A stretch of 64,000 nt of DNA. Source: RUG13091 sp045113315. GTDB lineage: Bacteria; Bacillota_I; Bacilli_A; RFN20; CAG-826. The notes beneath the pieces are model-generated. The model had not been told where the DNA came from. It was given only the letters and a program-made list of their open reading frames with translations, and made no database searches. The stretch is from the NCBI GenBank assembly GCA_045113315.1, contig JBGUIX010000002.1, positions 115,327-179,326 of the forward strand, written 5' to 3'. Below are positions 1-7,908 of this stretch, in pieces (the first letter of the stretch is position 1; the number at the start of each line of letters is the position of its first letter). The translations under genes and the position numbers were made by a program.

Positions 1-466
1 CTAAATTATCACTTACATTTTTAACATATCTATCAATGTCACGAATATACTCTTTATATTTTTGAACACTATATTTATCTTTTCTTTTCCTATGTTCTTT
101 TTCTACTTCCTCAAGAAATCTATTCTTAAAGTCTTCAAGATTTAGTTTTGTAGACGATATATCAGATGAAACATATTCCATACCAAAAAAAGACTTATCC
201 GAACAATAATTGGTATACATCTTTGTTAAAGCCAAATTTGGTATGACTTTATAGTAGGAGGTTTTAGTATTGCGACACAGCCATCCTGGCGTCGGCAAAA
301 TAGAACCATAATCATCAATTAAAACAGGTTCGATAACAATATAGTCTCCAAGAGTAATACCGGAATAATCTTTTTGACCGTCAGTTAGTTTACGAGAAAA
401 AACCTCATAGCCATCCCCATTCATTACATCTTTTTTATTCAATGATTCTTTATATTTGCTAGCCAT
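1..466 (-). CDS. Partial hypothetical protein, C-terminus beyond the window
   Basis: An open frame of 155 codons runs from an ATG at 464-466 to the window edge with no stop. The protein begins MASKYKESLNKK and contains GDYIVIEPVLIDDYG and, further on, a Lys/Glu-rich stretch (EEVEKEHRKRKDKYS) that may form a helix. I see no signal peptide, membrane segment or catalytic motif and do not recognise the family. There is no Shine-Dalgarno sequence. An extended -10 box (TGATATAAT, hexamer 473-478) ends exactly 6 nt before the ATG, so the mRNA is probably leaderless. It is separated from tRNA-Glu by the tRNA terminator and belongs to a different transcription unit. Confidence 0.6.
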   Translation of the reverse strand, partial: MASKYKESLNKKDVMNGDGYEVFSRKLTDGQKDYSGITLGDYIVIEPVLIDDYGSILPTPGWLCRNTKTSYYKVIPNLALTKMYTNYCSDKSFFGMEYVSSDISSTKLNLEDFKNRFLEEVEKEHRKRKDKYSVQKYKEYIRDIDRYVKNVSDNL

Positions 467-505
467 ATTTTGATTATATCAATTTTATTAAATTGTTTCA
501 TTAAA

Positions 506-690
506 AGGTAGCGAGTTTCCCTGTGCGCCTAAATTCATATGGCAACTCAAATAATTGTAGGTGGGCAAACACTTTTAGTATTGAAAACTATCGAATCCCT
601 TATGGTTTGTCGAAATCTAAACTACAAAATAAAATAAAACTCGCTACATATGTACTTCTTACTGTTTAGCAGTAATTTGGTAGCGAGTAT
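506..690. repeat. Three copies of a GTAGCGAGT element downstream of tRNA-Glu
   Basis: GGTAGCGAGT occurs in direct orientation at about 506-515 and 679-688, and inverted as ACTCGCTAC at 639-647. The last two form the stem of the tRNA-Glu terminator. The first copy is followed by a CCTGTG-like stretch, as is the copy next to the tRNA, so 506-528 looks like a decayed duplicate of the tRNA 3' flank. The rest of 481-700 holds no gene that I can see. Confidence 0.45.
631..688 (-). terminator. Terminator of the gltX/tRNA-Glu transcript
   Basis: On the minus strand ACTCGCTAC (688-680) pairs with GTAGCGAGT (647-639), followed by an interrupted U tract (TTTTATTTT). The loop holds a second small hairpin (TTACTG...CAGTAA). 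Confidence 0.75.
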
Positions 691-699
691 TAACCTGTG

Positions 700-776
700 T
701 GGTGACCCTAACGGGATTCGAACCCGTGAATGTTGCCTTGAGAGGGCAATGAGTTAAGCCGCTTCTCCATAGGGCC
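700..776 (-). tRNA. tRNA-Glu (anticodon CTC)
   Basis: A cloverleaf is readable on the minus strand: acceptor GGCCCTA pairs with TAGGGTC, anticodon stem TTGCC/GGCAA with loop CTCTCAA, T-loop TTCGAAT, and an encoded CCA. The anticodon CTC reads GAG. It begins 32 nt downstream of the gltX stop codon on the same strand and is probably processed from the gltX transcript, so the enzyme and one of its substrates would be made together. Confidence 0.93.
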
Positions 777-808
777 AGTGATTAGTATTATAAACTAATC
801 TAATTTAT

Positions 809-2470
809 TTAAATAGAAAGAATCTTATTAATTCTTCTATCACATTCTTCCTTGCCTAATACTTTCATGACATAGTAGAGGTTTGGAGAATTCTTCTTGG
901 TGGTTAAAGAGATTCTTAATAATTCAGCGACATCTCCGATTGAACCTTTAAAAGCCTCTGGATTTGCTTTAAATTCTTTATTATTCGCCGCAAAACCTAG
1001 CTTAATACCGATTTCTTTCATATTAGCGAACCAAGATTGTTCATCATTATCTAAAGATAGTTCGTCTCTTAAAGCAATTAAGACTTCTTTAATAACTTCT
1101 TTTGAGAATTTTTCATTAAATGGTAATGAAGAAACATCCACTTTATCGTAATTTTCTTTATAGAAGAAACCGATTAATTCTGGTAAGTTACCAAATTTTT
1201 CATAATCTTTACGTGGATTCTCTTTTTCTCTTTCAATATTCATAATCTCCGCGAAGAAATGAGGATCTTTTTCAATCAATTCTTTTAATTCTGGATTATA
1301 TTTTTTGGCGTAGTTATAAGCCATGTCGAAGATTTCTTGTTTATTCTTTTTCGCTAATATTTCTCTAGCAAAGAAATTTAATTTACCAATATCGAACAAA
1401 GCACCTTCTAAAGACATCTTAGAGAAGGAGAATTCAAATTCTTCCATATGTTCAAATTTATGAGCGAAGATCCATTCTTCGAAATTAGAATTAGCAATAG
1501 TCATTAAGTACATAATCAAAGCTTCAGCAGGATAGCCATCTTCTAAGAAATAGCTAACTGCAGCTTCACTATCTAATCTCTTAGATAATTTTCTCTTATT
1601 ACCTTTTTCATCTAATTTCATGATGACTGGTAAATGAGCGTATCTAGGAGCCTTCCAACCCATCGCTTCAAATAATTCGAGGTGGATTGGTAAAGAAGAA
1701 ATCCATTCTTCTCCACGGATCACAGTTGTGGTTCTCATGAAGTGATCATCAACACAGTGAGCGAAGTGATATGTTGGTAAACCATCACTTTTATAAATAA
1801 CGATATCTTGATCATTTTGAGCGATTTCAAATGTGCCGTGAACTAAATCGTTAACTTTAATCTTTCTAATATGATTACCAGTGCTTTTGAATCTAATGAC
1901 AAATGGTTCGCCCGTTAAGATACGGGAGGCTCTTTCATCATTAGTTAAAAAACGGCATTTAGCGAATTGTCCATAGTAACCAGGAATGAGTTTCATCTTC
2001 TCTTGTTTACTTCTAATTTCATCCAATTCACTTTGTGAACAGAAGCATGGATAAGCTCTTCCTTGCTCTAATAAATATTTAATCGCCACACGATAAATAT
2101 CCGCTCTTTTGGATTGAGTATAAGGAGCGTATTCTCCTTTTTCTTCATTTCCTAAATAGCCTTCATCAGGAACGATATCAAAGACTTTTAATTGAGATAA
2201 GAGTTGTTCACCACTACCTTGGATTTCTCTTTTTGTGTCAGTGTCTTCAAGTCTGACATAGAAGACACCTCCACTTTGAGTGGCGACTTTACGGCAGATT
2301 AAAGATGTGAATAATGATCCAGTATGTAAAAATCCCGTTGGAGAAGGGGCAAACCTTGTTACTTCCGCGCCTTCTTTAAGATTTCTATTCGGATATCTTC
2401 TTTCTAAATCCTCTAAAGTTTCTTTAACATCAGGGAATATGATATTAGCTAATTCTAAGTTAGAGACCAT
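809..2470 (-). CDS. gltX: Glutamyl-tRNA synthetase
   Basis: Class I aminoacyl-tRNA synthetase that charges tRNA-Glu in the cytoplasm. The HIGH signature appears as PSPTGFLHTGS near residue 42 and the KMSKS loop as KRKLSKRLD. The core shows YVRLEDTD and VIRGEEW. The frame opens upstream at a TTG, but the ATG at 2470 has GAGGT about 8 nt upstream and gives 553 aa, so I chose that start. This is longer than the usual 480-490 aa because of an N-terminal extension of about 33 residues before the catalytic motif, as seen in some clostridial GltX variants. Promoter TATAAT (2501-2506) abuts the divergent tRNA-Gly promoter. Whether it also charges tRNA-Gln cannot be judged here. Confidence 0.95.
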   Translation of the reverse strand: MVSNLELANIIFPDVKETLEDLERRYPNRNLKEGAEVTRFAPSPTGFLHTGSLFTSLICRKVATQSGGVFYVRLEDTDTKREIQGSGEQLLSQLKVFDIVPDEGYLGNEEKGEYAPYTQSKRADIYRVAIKYLLEQGRAYPCFCSQSELDEIRSKQEKMKLIPGYYGQFAKCRFLTNDERASRILTGEPFVIRFKSTGNHIRKIKVNDLVHGTFEIAQNDQDIVIYKSDGLPTYHFAHCVDDHFMRTTTVIRGEEWISSLPIHLELFEAMGWKAPRYAHLPVIMKLDEKGNKRKLSKRLDSEAAVSYFLEDGYPAEALIMYLMTIANSNFEEWIFAHKFEHMEEFEFSFSKMSLEGALFDIGKLNFFAREILAKKNKQEIFDMAYNYAKKYNPELKELIEKDPHFFAEIMNIEREKENPRKDYEKFGNLPELIGFFYKENYDKVDVSSLPFNEKFSKEVIKEVLIALRDELSLDNDEQSWFANMKEIGIKLGFAANNKEFKANPEAFKGSIGDVAELLRISLTTKKNSPNLYYVMKVLGKEECDRRINKILSI

Positions 2471-2500
2471 TTTTCTTACCTCATCATCTTTCAAATGGAA

Positions 2501-2534
2501 ATTATATTGCAACTTTATTTAATTTTGCTATAAT
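2501..2534. promoter_or_regulatory. Back-to-back promoters for gltX (-) and tRNA-Gly (+)
   Basis: For tRNA-Gly, -35 TTGCAA (2507-2512) and -10 TATAAT (2529-2534) are 16 nt apart. For gltX, the minus-strand -10 TATAAT is at 2501-2506. The -35 box of the tRNA directly abuts the -10 box of gltX, so the two promoters may compete for polymerase. Confidence 0.65.
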
Positions 2535-2567
2535 TATCTACGCGATTTGAAAAAACCGCTTCAAATT

Positions 2568-2641
2568 GCAGGTGTAGTTCAGTGGTAGAACGTAACCTTG
2601 CCAAGGTTAATATGCGGGTTCGATTCCCGTCACTTGCTCCA
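2568..2641 (+). tRNA. tRNA-Gly (anticodon GCC)
   Basis: Acceptor GCAGGTG pairs with CACTTGC, anticodon stem TAACC/GGTTA with loop TTGCCAA, T-loop TTCGATT, and an encoded CCA. It is the only plus-strand tRNA in the window and has its own promoter and terminator. Confidence 0.95.
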
Positions 2642-2652
2642 GTTAAATAATG

Positions 2653-2676
2653 CATCTCAATTCGAGATGTTTTTTA
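2653..2676 (+). terminator. Terminator of tRNA-Gly
   Basis: CATCTC (2653-2658), loop AATTC, GAGATG (2664-2669), followed by a run of T. Confidence 0.85.
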
Positions 2677-2737
2677 TTACCTTAACAGGTGCAATATATA
2701 TTTTATATATAAAGGTGATAAATCTCAATATAAATAA

Positions 2738-3760
2738 CTATTTAGATTCATCGTTATTATCTTTATTTTCTTCATTATCAGTAAGATCAGAAAAAGATTT
2801 CTCAATAGTCTTCTTTTCCTCTTCTGATAATTCGATATTTTGTTGTAATGATTGAATCATAAATTGAGTGACGTTTTTCGTCGATGTTTGAAATTCCATA
2901 AAGTAATAATCATATAAAGTTTCTTGGTTACCAAAATAGAAAGGTAAGAATAAAGTCACTCCAATAGAGGCAAATAAAATCGCAAAGGCGAACATCATAA
3001 ATAAATCATGTTTAACAAAATAACCAGTTAATAAGCCAGAAACAATCCCGATAAGTAAAAGGACATATAAAGGCCAGTTCAATAAGAAATAATCTTTTCT
3101 TAACTTACCACCCACACGACGCAAGGCATCTCGATAAACGAAATTATACATACGAGAGTTAGGAACTCTTATATGCATACGGTAATAAATCATGATGGAA
3201 TTTCTACTTAAAGAATAAATCACCACGATTAAAGCAATGAAATAGGATGGACATAAAACAGATAGGAAATAATTAAATAACAAATCATGATTCATAAATA
3301 AGATGTTATTAAATCCATCAATCGTGAATTCACCACTTTCAAGTAAGTCATAAAAAGCATTAATGCTTTCCGCAAAATGAGGAGTCGCACTTTCTAATAT
3401 TGTGGATAAACTGAATGAAATAATTAATTCTAAAGAGAAGAAAGTGATAACTCCTTTTAGTAAAGAGAATAAAAATCCAAAAGATCCATTGAATGGATAA
3501 ACAAAATATAAGGCAAATGATTTAAAAGAACTACCTGCGGTTAATTGTCCTTTAGTTTTAAAGATGATATGTTGCATAGTCGCCGAAAAAATCATCGGTA
3601 AAATTAAAAGAGGAAAGATTAATAAAGAAATAAATGGGACTAATAAATCTAAGGCTAAAAAGCCGGTAATTAATAAACCGGTAGTAAGGCCAAGTATCCA
3701 AGATGATAATGGCGCAATCTTATAGGTATTAATCGCATCCTTAATGATTTTCTTTGACAT
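2738..3760 (-). CDS. Predicted polytopic membrane protein, unknown function
   Basis: About 340 aa with roughly six hydrophobic segments, including two N-terminal ones (ILGLTTGLLITGFL, LVPFISLLIFPLLILPM) and a C-terminal pair. The tail is charged and acidic (EEEKKTIEK...NEENKDNNDESK). I recognise no transporter or enzyme motif. An ATG at 3766 is possible, but the one at 3760 has AGAG at the right distance. The start lies inside the 3' end of the upstream NERD-like gene, so the two are translationally coupled and probably functionally linked in the membrane. Confidence 0.7.
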   Translation of the reverse strand: MSKKIIKDAINTYKIAPLSSWILGLTTGLLITGFLALDLLVPFISLLIFPLLILPMIFSATMQHIIFKTKGQLTAGSSFKSFALYFVYPFNGSFGFLFSLLKGVITFFSLELIISFSLSTILESATPHFAESINAFYDLLESGEFTIDGFNNILFMNHDLLFNYFLSVLCPSYFIALIVVIYSLSRNSIMIYYRMHIRVPNSRMYNFVYRDALRRVGGKLRKDYFLLNWPLYVLLLIGIVSGLLTGYFVKHDLFMMFAFAILFASIGVTLFLPFYFGNQETLYDYYFMEFQTSTKNVTQFMIQSLQQNIELSEEEKKTIEKSFSDLTDNEENKDNNDESK

Positions 3761-4406
3761 TAGCATTTCTCTTTCTACGATTTAATTTATCAATCGCTTT
3801 CACAGCGTTAGCGAGTTCTTTAGCATTTATATTACCAATTGGACGAGATTCAATCGCTTTTATTAAATATTTCATCTTATTAGATTGAATAATGTAAGAG
3901 TTTTTAGAAGAGGTAACCACTCCACTATGGCAATTATCATTAATTAAAGAAATTGATATTAATAATGATTTATCAATTCCGGTGACTATCGCAAGCTTGG
4001 TTAAGATATTACGATTATCAATTATTGGATTATCGACGTAATATTTTTTACCTACTTTATTGATTAAAATTAATGATCTATCATTCTCTTTTCCTTCGAT
4101 ATCACCATCGAAATAGGAATCATTAATTAAATAAATATATTTATCACCAAAAAGAATATGATCGATTCTTCCAACATGCGAATCATCAATTTTAAAGATG
4201 AAATTGTTGATTAAATAATAATCTTTATCCATCGCTAAACGATAAAGGCGTTTATAGTAAAAATATTTAAAATCTTTCTTCATCATTCGGCTTCTAAATA
4301 TAAAATAAAGCGCAAAACCTAGGACAATTAAAATAACTGTCGGCACAACTATATAGAAAGCTAGTTGACCATTAGTGATAAAAATAAATGGGTTTTTAAA
4401 TATCAT
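3741..4406 (-). CDS. Membrane-anchored NERD-like domain protein
   Basis: 221 aa. One N-terminal transmembrane helix (FYIVVPTVILIVLGFALYFIF, residues about 17-37) is followed by a domain resembling NERD, a nuclease-related fold: IDHILFGDKYIYLIND, a later NPIIDN, and a helical end. The Asp of RIDHILF is where NERD proteins have their first catalytic acid. The expected ExK motif after the next strand is replaced by INDSY, so nuclease activity is doubtful. An extended -10 (TGTTATAAT, hexamer 4416-4421) lies 9 nt before the ATG, inside the U tract of the preceding terminator. The family call is by motif only. Confidence 0.55.
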   Translation of the reverse strand: MIFKNPFIFITNGQLAFYIVVPTVILIVLGFALYFIFRSRMMKKDFKYFYYKRLYRLAMDKDYYLINNFIFKIDDSHVGRIDHILFGDKYIYLINDSYFDGDIEGKENDRSLILINKVGKKYYVDNPIIDNRNILTKLAIVTGIDKSLLISISLINDNCHSGVVTSSKNSYIIQSNKMKYLIKAIESRPIGNINAKELANAVKAIDKLNRRKRNANVKENH

Positions 4407-4423
4407 AACTCCATTATTATAAC

Positions 4424-4450
4424 AAAAATGCCCTTAAATATAAGGACATT
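4424..4450 (-). terminator. Terminator downstream of the Nudix gene
   Basis: A 10-bp stem (AATGTCCTTA with TAAGGGCATT, one G-T pair) and loop TATT, followed by TTTTTG. Its U tract runs into the extended -10 box of the next gene. Confidence 0.8.
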
Positions 4451-4459
4451 TCTATTTTC

Positions 4460-5068
4460 TTAATCGTAGATCACTTCACCGTTTTTCGCGGCTAATATAA
4501 ATCTCATTAATTCCTCGTGACTAGTCTTACGAGAAATAGGAGGCAAATTGTTAATATCGAACCAACCTACATCATCAGTTTCATATTCATGTTCGCGTAA
4601 GTTACCAACAATCCTACCTTCAAAGATGACAACATATTCTGGAATTGAGGCACTACTCTTAAATGGGGTTCTATCAGTTATACCCACTAAACGGACAATT
4701 TCAATATCAGCGCCTGCTTCTTGTGAGCATTCATTTTTTGCCACTTTAGATGGTGAATCATATAAATCAGCCCACCCTCCAGGAAGTGAATATGTTCCTA
4801 AACTAGCTTCTCTGACCATCATCACTTTAGTTTTATCTTTATTTAAGATTACTGTTCTAACAGAAATATTCGGTGTTGGATAAATGTCTTTAGTGAAATA
4901 ATTAGGACGGTCTAATTTCACATTAGTAAAATCCTCTAAGAATTTCTTAGATAAATCGTTGATTTCATTATAGTTAGTGATCGCATATGGATCTTTACTA
5001 TATGTTAAACCAATCTTGGCAATAGCTTGGATTTTGATGATAAAGTCGTAAATATATTTGCTATCCAT
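4460..5068 (-). CDS. Nudix hydrolase with an N-terminal helical domain
   Basis: 202 aa. Residues 1-60 form a helical region like the N-terminal domain of YjhB-type Nudix enzymes; residues about 65-200 are the Nudix fold. The Nudix box reads GGWADLYDSPSKVAKNE followed by CSQEAG. The conserved G, one E of the metal-binding pair and the final EAG are kept, but the usual R is N, the first E of the EE pair is Q, and the GX5E acid is D. Family members cleave nucleoside diphosphates linked to another group, such as ADP-ribose; the substrate here is unknown. The ATG follows the cdaA terminator after only a few bases and has no visible Shine-Dalgarno. Confidence 0.75.
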   Translation of the reverse strand: MDSKYIYDFIIKIQAIAKIGLTYSKDPYAITNYNEINDLSKKFLEDFTNVKLDRPNYFTKDIYPTPNISVRTVILNKDKTKVMMVREASLGTYSLPGGWADLYDSPSKVAKNECSQEAGADIEIVRLVGITDRTPFKSSASIPEYVVIFEGRIVGNLREHEYETDDVGWFDINNLPPISRKTSHEELMRFILAAKNGEVIYD

Positions 5069-5071
5069 AAT

Positions 5072-5098
5072 AATAAAAAATAGTGATAAATCACTATT
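5072..5098 (-). terminator. Terminator of cdaA
   Basis: AATAGTGAT and ATCACTATT form a hairpin directly after the cdaA stop, followed by TTTTTATT. The start codon of the Nudix gene comes immediately after it. Confidence 0.75.
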
Positions 5099-5100
5099 TA

Positions 5101-5889
5101 TTAAGCGTTTTCGCCTTTCTCGTTCATGTAGTTTTCAAAGACTCTTAAGAAGATGCTTTGATCCACTGATTCGAGTTCTCCGTTCACTGCGAAGGAGATA
5201 CGACCAGTTTCTTCACTAACGACGACTGTGACGGCATCAGATATTTCCGATATGCCAATAGCCGCTCTATGACGAGAACCATATTTACCAGCAAATGGTT
5301 TAGTGGTTGGAGTAAAGAAGACACTAGCAGCGACGATTTCATTACCATGGATCACTACTGCACCATCATGTAATCTTGTTCCTTCATAGAAGATTGTTAA
5401 TAAAAGTTCTGGAGAAACAGGAGCGTGGACTGGCACACCATTACCGATAATATCTTTTAAAGATGTGTTCTTTTCAAATGTGATAATCGCTCCGGTTTTC
5501 GATTTGGATAAGGCTAAGACAGCGGTTTCAATCTTTTTATATAAAACTTCACGATTATAAATCTTTTCAACACCGAAGTTCGCAGATTTAACATTCGCTC
5601 TTTTAAAGGGGTTACCTAAGAAGGCTCTTAAGTCACCTAAATTTGCAAATAAACAAACCGCTAAAGAAGCAGCAAATATCGCGGCAACGATAATGCCAAA
5701 ATATAATAAGTTAAATAAATAGGCAAATATAAAGGAAACGAAGCTAACCGCTAAAATGATAAAAGCGGATTTACGACGGCACATCTTATAAAAAGAAAAA
5801 GTTAATAAACCATATAAGACAATTATCAAAGATAAAGTGAGGGCAAAGTTACCCCAAGCAAATCCATTTGTGTTCCAAATAAAGTTCAT
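5101..5889 (-). CDS. cdaA: Diadenylate cyclase CdaA (c-di-AMP synthase)
   Basis: Makes cyclic di-AMP from two ATP at the membrane; c-di-AMP controls potassium, osmolyte and cell-wall homeostasis in Firmicutes. Three N-terminal transmembrane helices (about residues 10-85) precede the DAC domain. Its signatures are clear: LHDGAVVIHGN (DGA motif) and GSRHRAAIG (RHR motif). I moved the start from the TTG at 5907 to the ATG at 5889, which has AGGAG 8 nt upstream and gives 262 aa. In many Firmicutes cdaA is followed by cdaR and glmM; neither is present here. It has its own promoter at 5915-5943 and a terminator. Confidence 0.93.
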   Translation of the reverse strand: MNFIWNTNGFAWGNFALTLSLIIVLYGLLTFSFYKMCRRKSAFIILAVSFVSFIFAYLFNLLYFGIIVAAIFAASLAVCLFANLGDLRAFLGNPFKRANVKSANFGVEKIYNREVLYKKIETAVLALSKSKTGAIITFEKNTSLKDIIGNGVPVHAPVSPELLLTIFYEGTRLHDGAVVIHGNEIVAASVFFTPTTKPFAGKYGSRHRAAIGISEISDAVTVVVSEETGRISFAVNGELESVDQSIFLRVFENYMNEKGENA

Positions 5890-5914
5890 TAATTTTTCTC
5901 CTACCAACTAATTA

Positions 5915-5943
5915 ATTTTAAAGGCGATTAGAAATCTATTCAA
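5915..5943 (-). promoter_or_regulatory. Promoter of cdaA
   Basis: -35 TTGAAT (5938-5943) and -10 TAAAAT (5915-5920), 17 nt apart on the minus strand, upstream of a good Shine-Dalgarno. Confidence 0.6.
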
Positions 5944-5955
5944 TAAATTTATTTA

Positions 5956-6339
5956 TTACATCTTCAAAATCGTTTCTTTAAAGTGTCTTCTTTTTTTAAT
6001 ATATGGTTTTTTATGTTTCTTATGAAAATCAAAAAGAGTCATCTCACCTAAATCGGTTGTGGCATAAACTAGTTTATCTTTTTTCTTGTTATAAACTTTT
6101 TTAATATAACCATAACGATAAAGGGCTAATAGATATCTACAAACCTTTTTGCTATTAAAAGAGATTAAAGTTCCAAATGTCTGTAAATCTTTTAATTCTT
6201 CAGTTTCATCATCTAAAATTCCAGAGACAATCTTATATACACCATCGCTTAATGGATACATGTTTCTTTTATTTAATAAAGAGATGGTATCTAGAATCTT
6301 AATATGTGTAATTGTTAATTCCAGTTGTTTCATACTCAT
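5956..6339 (-). CDS. Small basic protein, possibly winged-helix
   Basis: 127 aa, very rich in Lys near the C-terminus (HKKHKKPYIKKRRHF). The central part reads like a winged helix: a recognition-like helix SKKVCRYLLALYRYGYIKK followed by a hairpin KKKDKLVYATTDLGEMTLFDF. I infer nucleic-acid binding but cannot name a family. Two ATGs (6339 and 6333) are possible. Neither has a Shine-Dalgarno, and a TATACA box lies just upstream, so the transcript is probably leaderless or nearly so. It is divergent from deoD. Confidence 0.6.
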   Translation of the reverse strand: MSMKQLELTITHIKILDTISLLNKRNMYPLSDGVYKIVSGILDDETEELKDLQTFGTLISFNSKKVCRYLLALYRYGYIKKVYNKKKDKLVYATTDLGEMTLFDFHKKHKKPYIKKRRHFKETILKM

Positions 6340-6375
6340 TAGTGTATACTTTTGTCATCAAAATATTAATCTTTA

Positions 6376-6405
6376 TTGTTATAAAGAAGATAAATAGTTT
6401 AAAAT
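6376..6405 (+). promoter_or_regulatory. Promoter of deoD
   Basis: -35 TTGTTA (6376-6381) and -10 TAAAAT (6400-6405), 18 nt apart. The Shine-Dalgarno AAGGAG follows at about 6418. Confidence 0.55.
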
Positions 6406-6430
6406 ATTAACGTATTTAAGGAGATATATT

Positions 6431-7153
6431 ATGGGAACACCTCATATAAACGCTAATCCTGGTGATTTTGCGAATGTTGTTTTAATGCCTGGAGATCCTT
6501 TACGTGCGAAATGGATCGCTGATAACTTTTTAGTGGATTATACCGAAGTCACAAATGTCCGTGGTATGCTCGGTTTTACCGGATTTACAAAAAATGGTAA
6601 AAAATTATCCATTATGGCCTCTGGTATGGGTCAACCATCTATCGGAATTTATTCCTATGAATTATTTTCTCACTATGGAGTAGACCTCATCATCCGTGTT
6701 GGAACATGTGGTTCCTATAAAGAAGATATCAATTTATTTGATGTATTAATTTGTAACACCGCTTCTACAGACTCAAGCTGGGGAAGACAATATGGCGTGA
6801 ATGGTACTTATTCCGCGGGTGCGGATTTAGAAGCTATTGTTGCCGCTTATGAGGAATGCAAAAAACAAGGTGTTCCATTCCATGGTGGTAACATTCTTTC
6901 CGCTGATGTCTTCTATGACACTGATAAAGATATGTGGAAGAAATGGGCTAAGCTAGGCGTTATGGGTGTAGAGATGGAAGCTTATGCTTTATATTGCAAC
7001 GCTGCCTATTTAAATAAAAAAGCTCTTTGCTTATTAACAGTTACTGATCACTTCATTAAAACAGATAGAAAAGCCACTGCTGAAGAAAGACAATTAGGCC
7101 TTGGTAAAATGGTGGCTGTAGCCGTCGCAACCGCAGAAAGATTTGCTAAATAA
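6431..7153 (+). CDS. deoD: Purine-nucleoside phosphorylase, DeoD type
   Basis: Splits purine (deoxy)nucleosides with phosphate into a base and (deoxy)ribose-1-phosphate for salvage. The 240 aa match the hexameric bacterial DeoD length. Signatures: MPGDPLRAKWIA near the N-terminus (phosphate site), RVGTCGSY, the substrate-site segment GVEMEAYALY, and TVTDHF near the C-terminus. AAGGAG lies just upstream of the ATG. It is monocistronic, with its own promoter and terminator, and is the only plus-strand protein gene in the first 48 kb. Confidence 0.95.
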   Translation: MGTPHINANPGDFANVVLMPGDPLRAKWIADNFLVDYTEVTNVRGMLGFTGFTKNGKKLSIMASGMGQPSIGIYSYELFSHYGVDLIIRVGTCGSYKEDINLFDVLICNTASTDSSWGRQYGVNGTYSAGADLEAIVAAYEECKKQGVPFHGGNILSADVFYDTDKDMWKKWAKLGVMGVEMEAYALYCNAAYLNKKALCLLTVTDHFIKTDRKATAEERQLGLGKMVAVAVATAERFAK

Positions 7154-7174
7154 TTAAATTAAAATCAAACAAAT

Positions 7175-7198
7175 ACTCCTCGATTTGAGGAGTTTTTT
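7175..7198. terminator. Terminator between convergent deoD and hemolysin III genes
   Basis: ACTCCTC (7175-7181), loop GATTT, GAGGAGT (7187-7193), then TTTTTT on the plus strand. The T run ends next to the stop codon of the opposite gene, so the hairpin may serve both directions, best for deoD. Confidence 0.85.
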
Positions 7199-7199
7199 G

Positions 7200-7880
7200 T
7201 TATAAAACGAAGCAATATACTGATATAAACATCAATACTGCACCTATTAAAACAAAGAGGTGAAATAATGAGTGGAAATATTTTATCTTCGCACCGATCG
7301 CGTATAAAACCGCGCCGACGGTATAAGTAATGCCGCCGAATAGGAGTAACAATACACCAGTCGGAGTAATGATATCCCACAAGACAAATAAAGCGGTCAC
7401 CACTACCCAGCCTGAAACTAGATAGCACACCATTGATAAAATGCGATATTTATGAATATCTATAGAATTAAAGACTGCTCCAACAATACAACATATCCAC
7501 ACAATAGCAAACATAATATAAGCTACTGTGCCATTACCTAAATTCCAAACATTATATGGTCTTAAAGCCACTAATGTATATGGAGCGTAAGTTCCGGCAA
7601 TCAAAATATAAATCACATCATGATCTAATATTCTTAAAACTTTCTTGCCTTTATTTTTTGCTAAGGCATGATATACACAAGATATAGTAAATAAAATTAT
7701 TAAAGATAAACCATAAATAATAGAGGCGCTAATCTTAAATGGATCTCCTAATGGTATCACTTTAATAAGCATAAGTATTAAAGCTACTACACCAAAAATA
7801 GCCCCTAATCCGTGACTTATCGCATTTAGTAATTCCTCTGCCAAAGAGTATCTAGGAATGGCAACATCATCGATACACAT
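7200..7880 (-). CDS. Hemolysin III (PAQR) family membrane protein
   Basis: 226 aa with seven hydrophobic segments. The family motifs are in order: EELLNAISHGLGA at the first helix, SCVYHAL, DHDVIYILIAGTYAPY, and HSLFHLFVLIGAVLMF at the end. The conserved Ser, His, Asp and His residues would hold a metal, as in PAQR receptors. The name comes from a Bacillus cereus cytolysin; the real role in most bacteria is unclear, and a role in membrane homeostasis is often assumed. There is no Shine-Dalgarno; a TAATAT box (7887-7892) ends 6 nt before the ATG. Confidence 0.88.
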   Translation of the reverse strand: MCIDDVAIPRYSLAEELLNAISHGLGAIFGVVALILMLIKVIPLGDPFKISASIIYGLSLIILFTISCVYHALAKNKGKKVLRILDHDVIYILIAGTYAPYTLVALRPYNVWNLGNGTVAYIMFAIVWICCIVGAVFNSIDIHKYRILSMVCYLVSGWVVVTALFVLWDIITPTGVLLLLFGGITYTVGAVLYAIGAKIKYFHSLFHLFVLIGAVLMFISVYCFVL

Positions 7881-7908
7881 GGCTATATATTAAAACGACT
7901 TATTTAAA

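Noticed and set aside
2471..2512. Longer gltX start (TTG at 2512)
   Set aside because: The ATG at 2470 has a good Shine-Dalgarno, and the extra residues overlap the promoter region.
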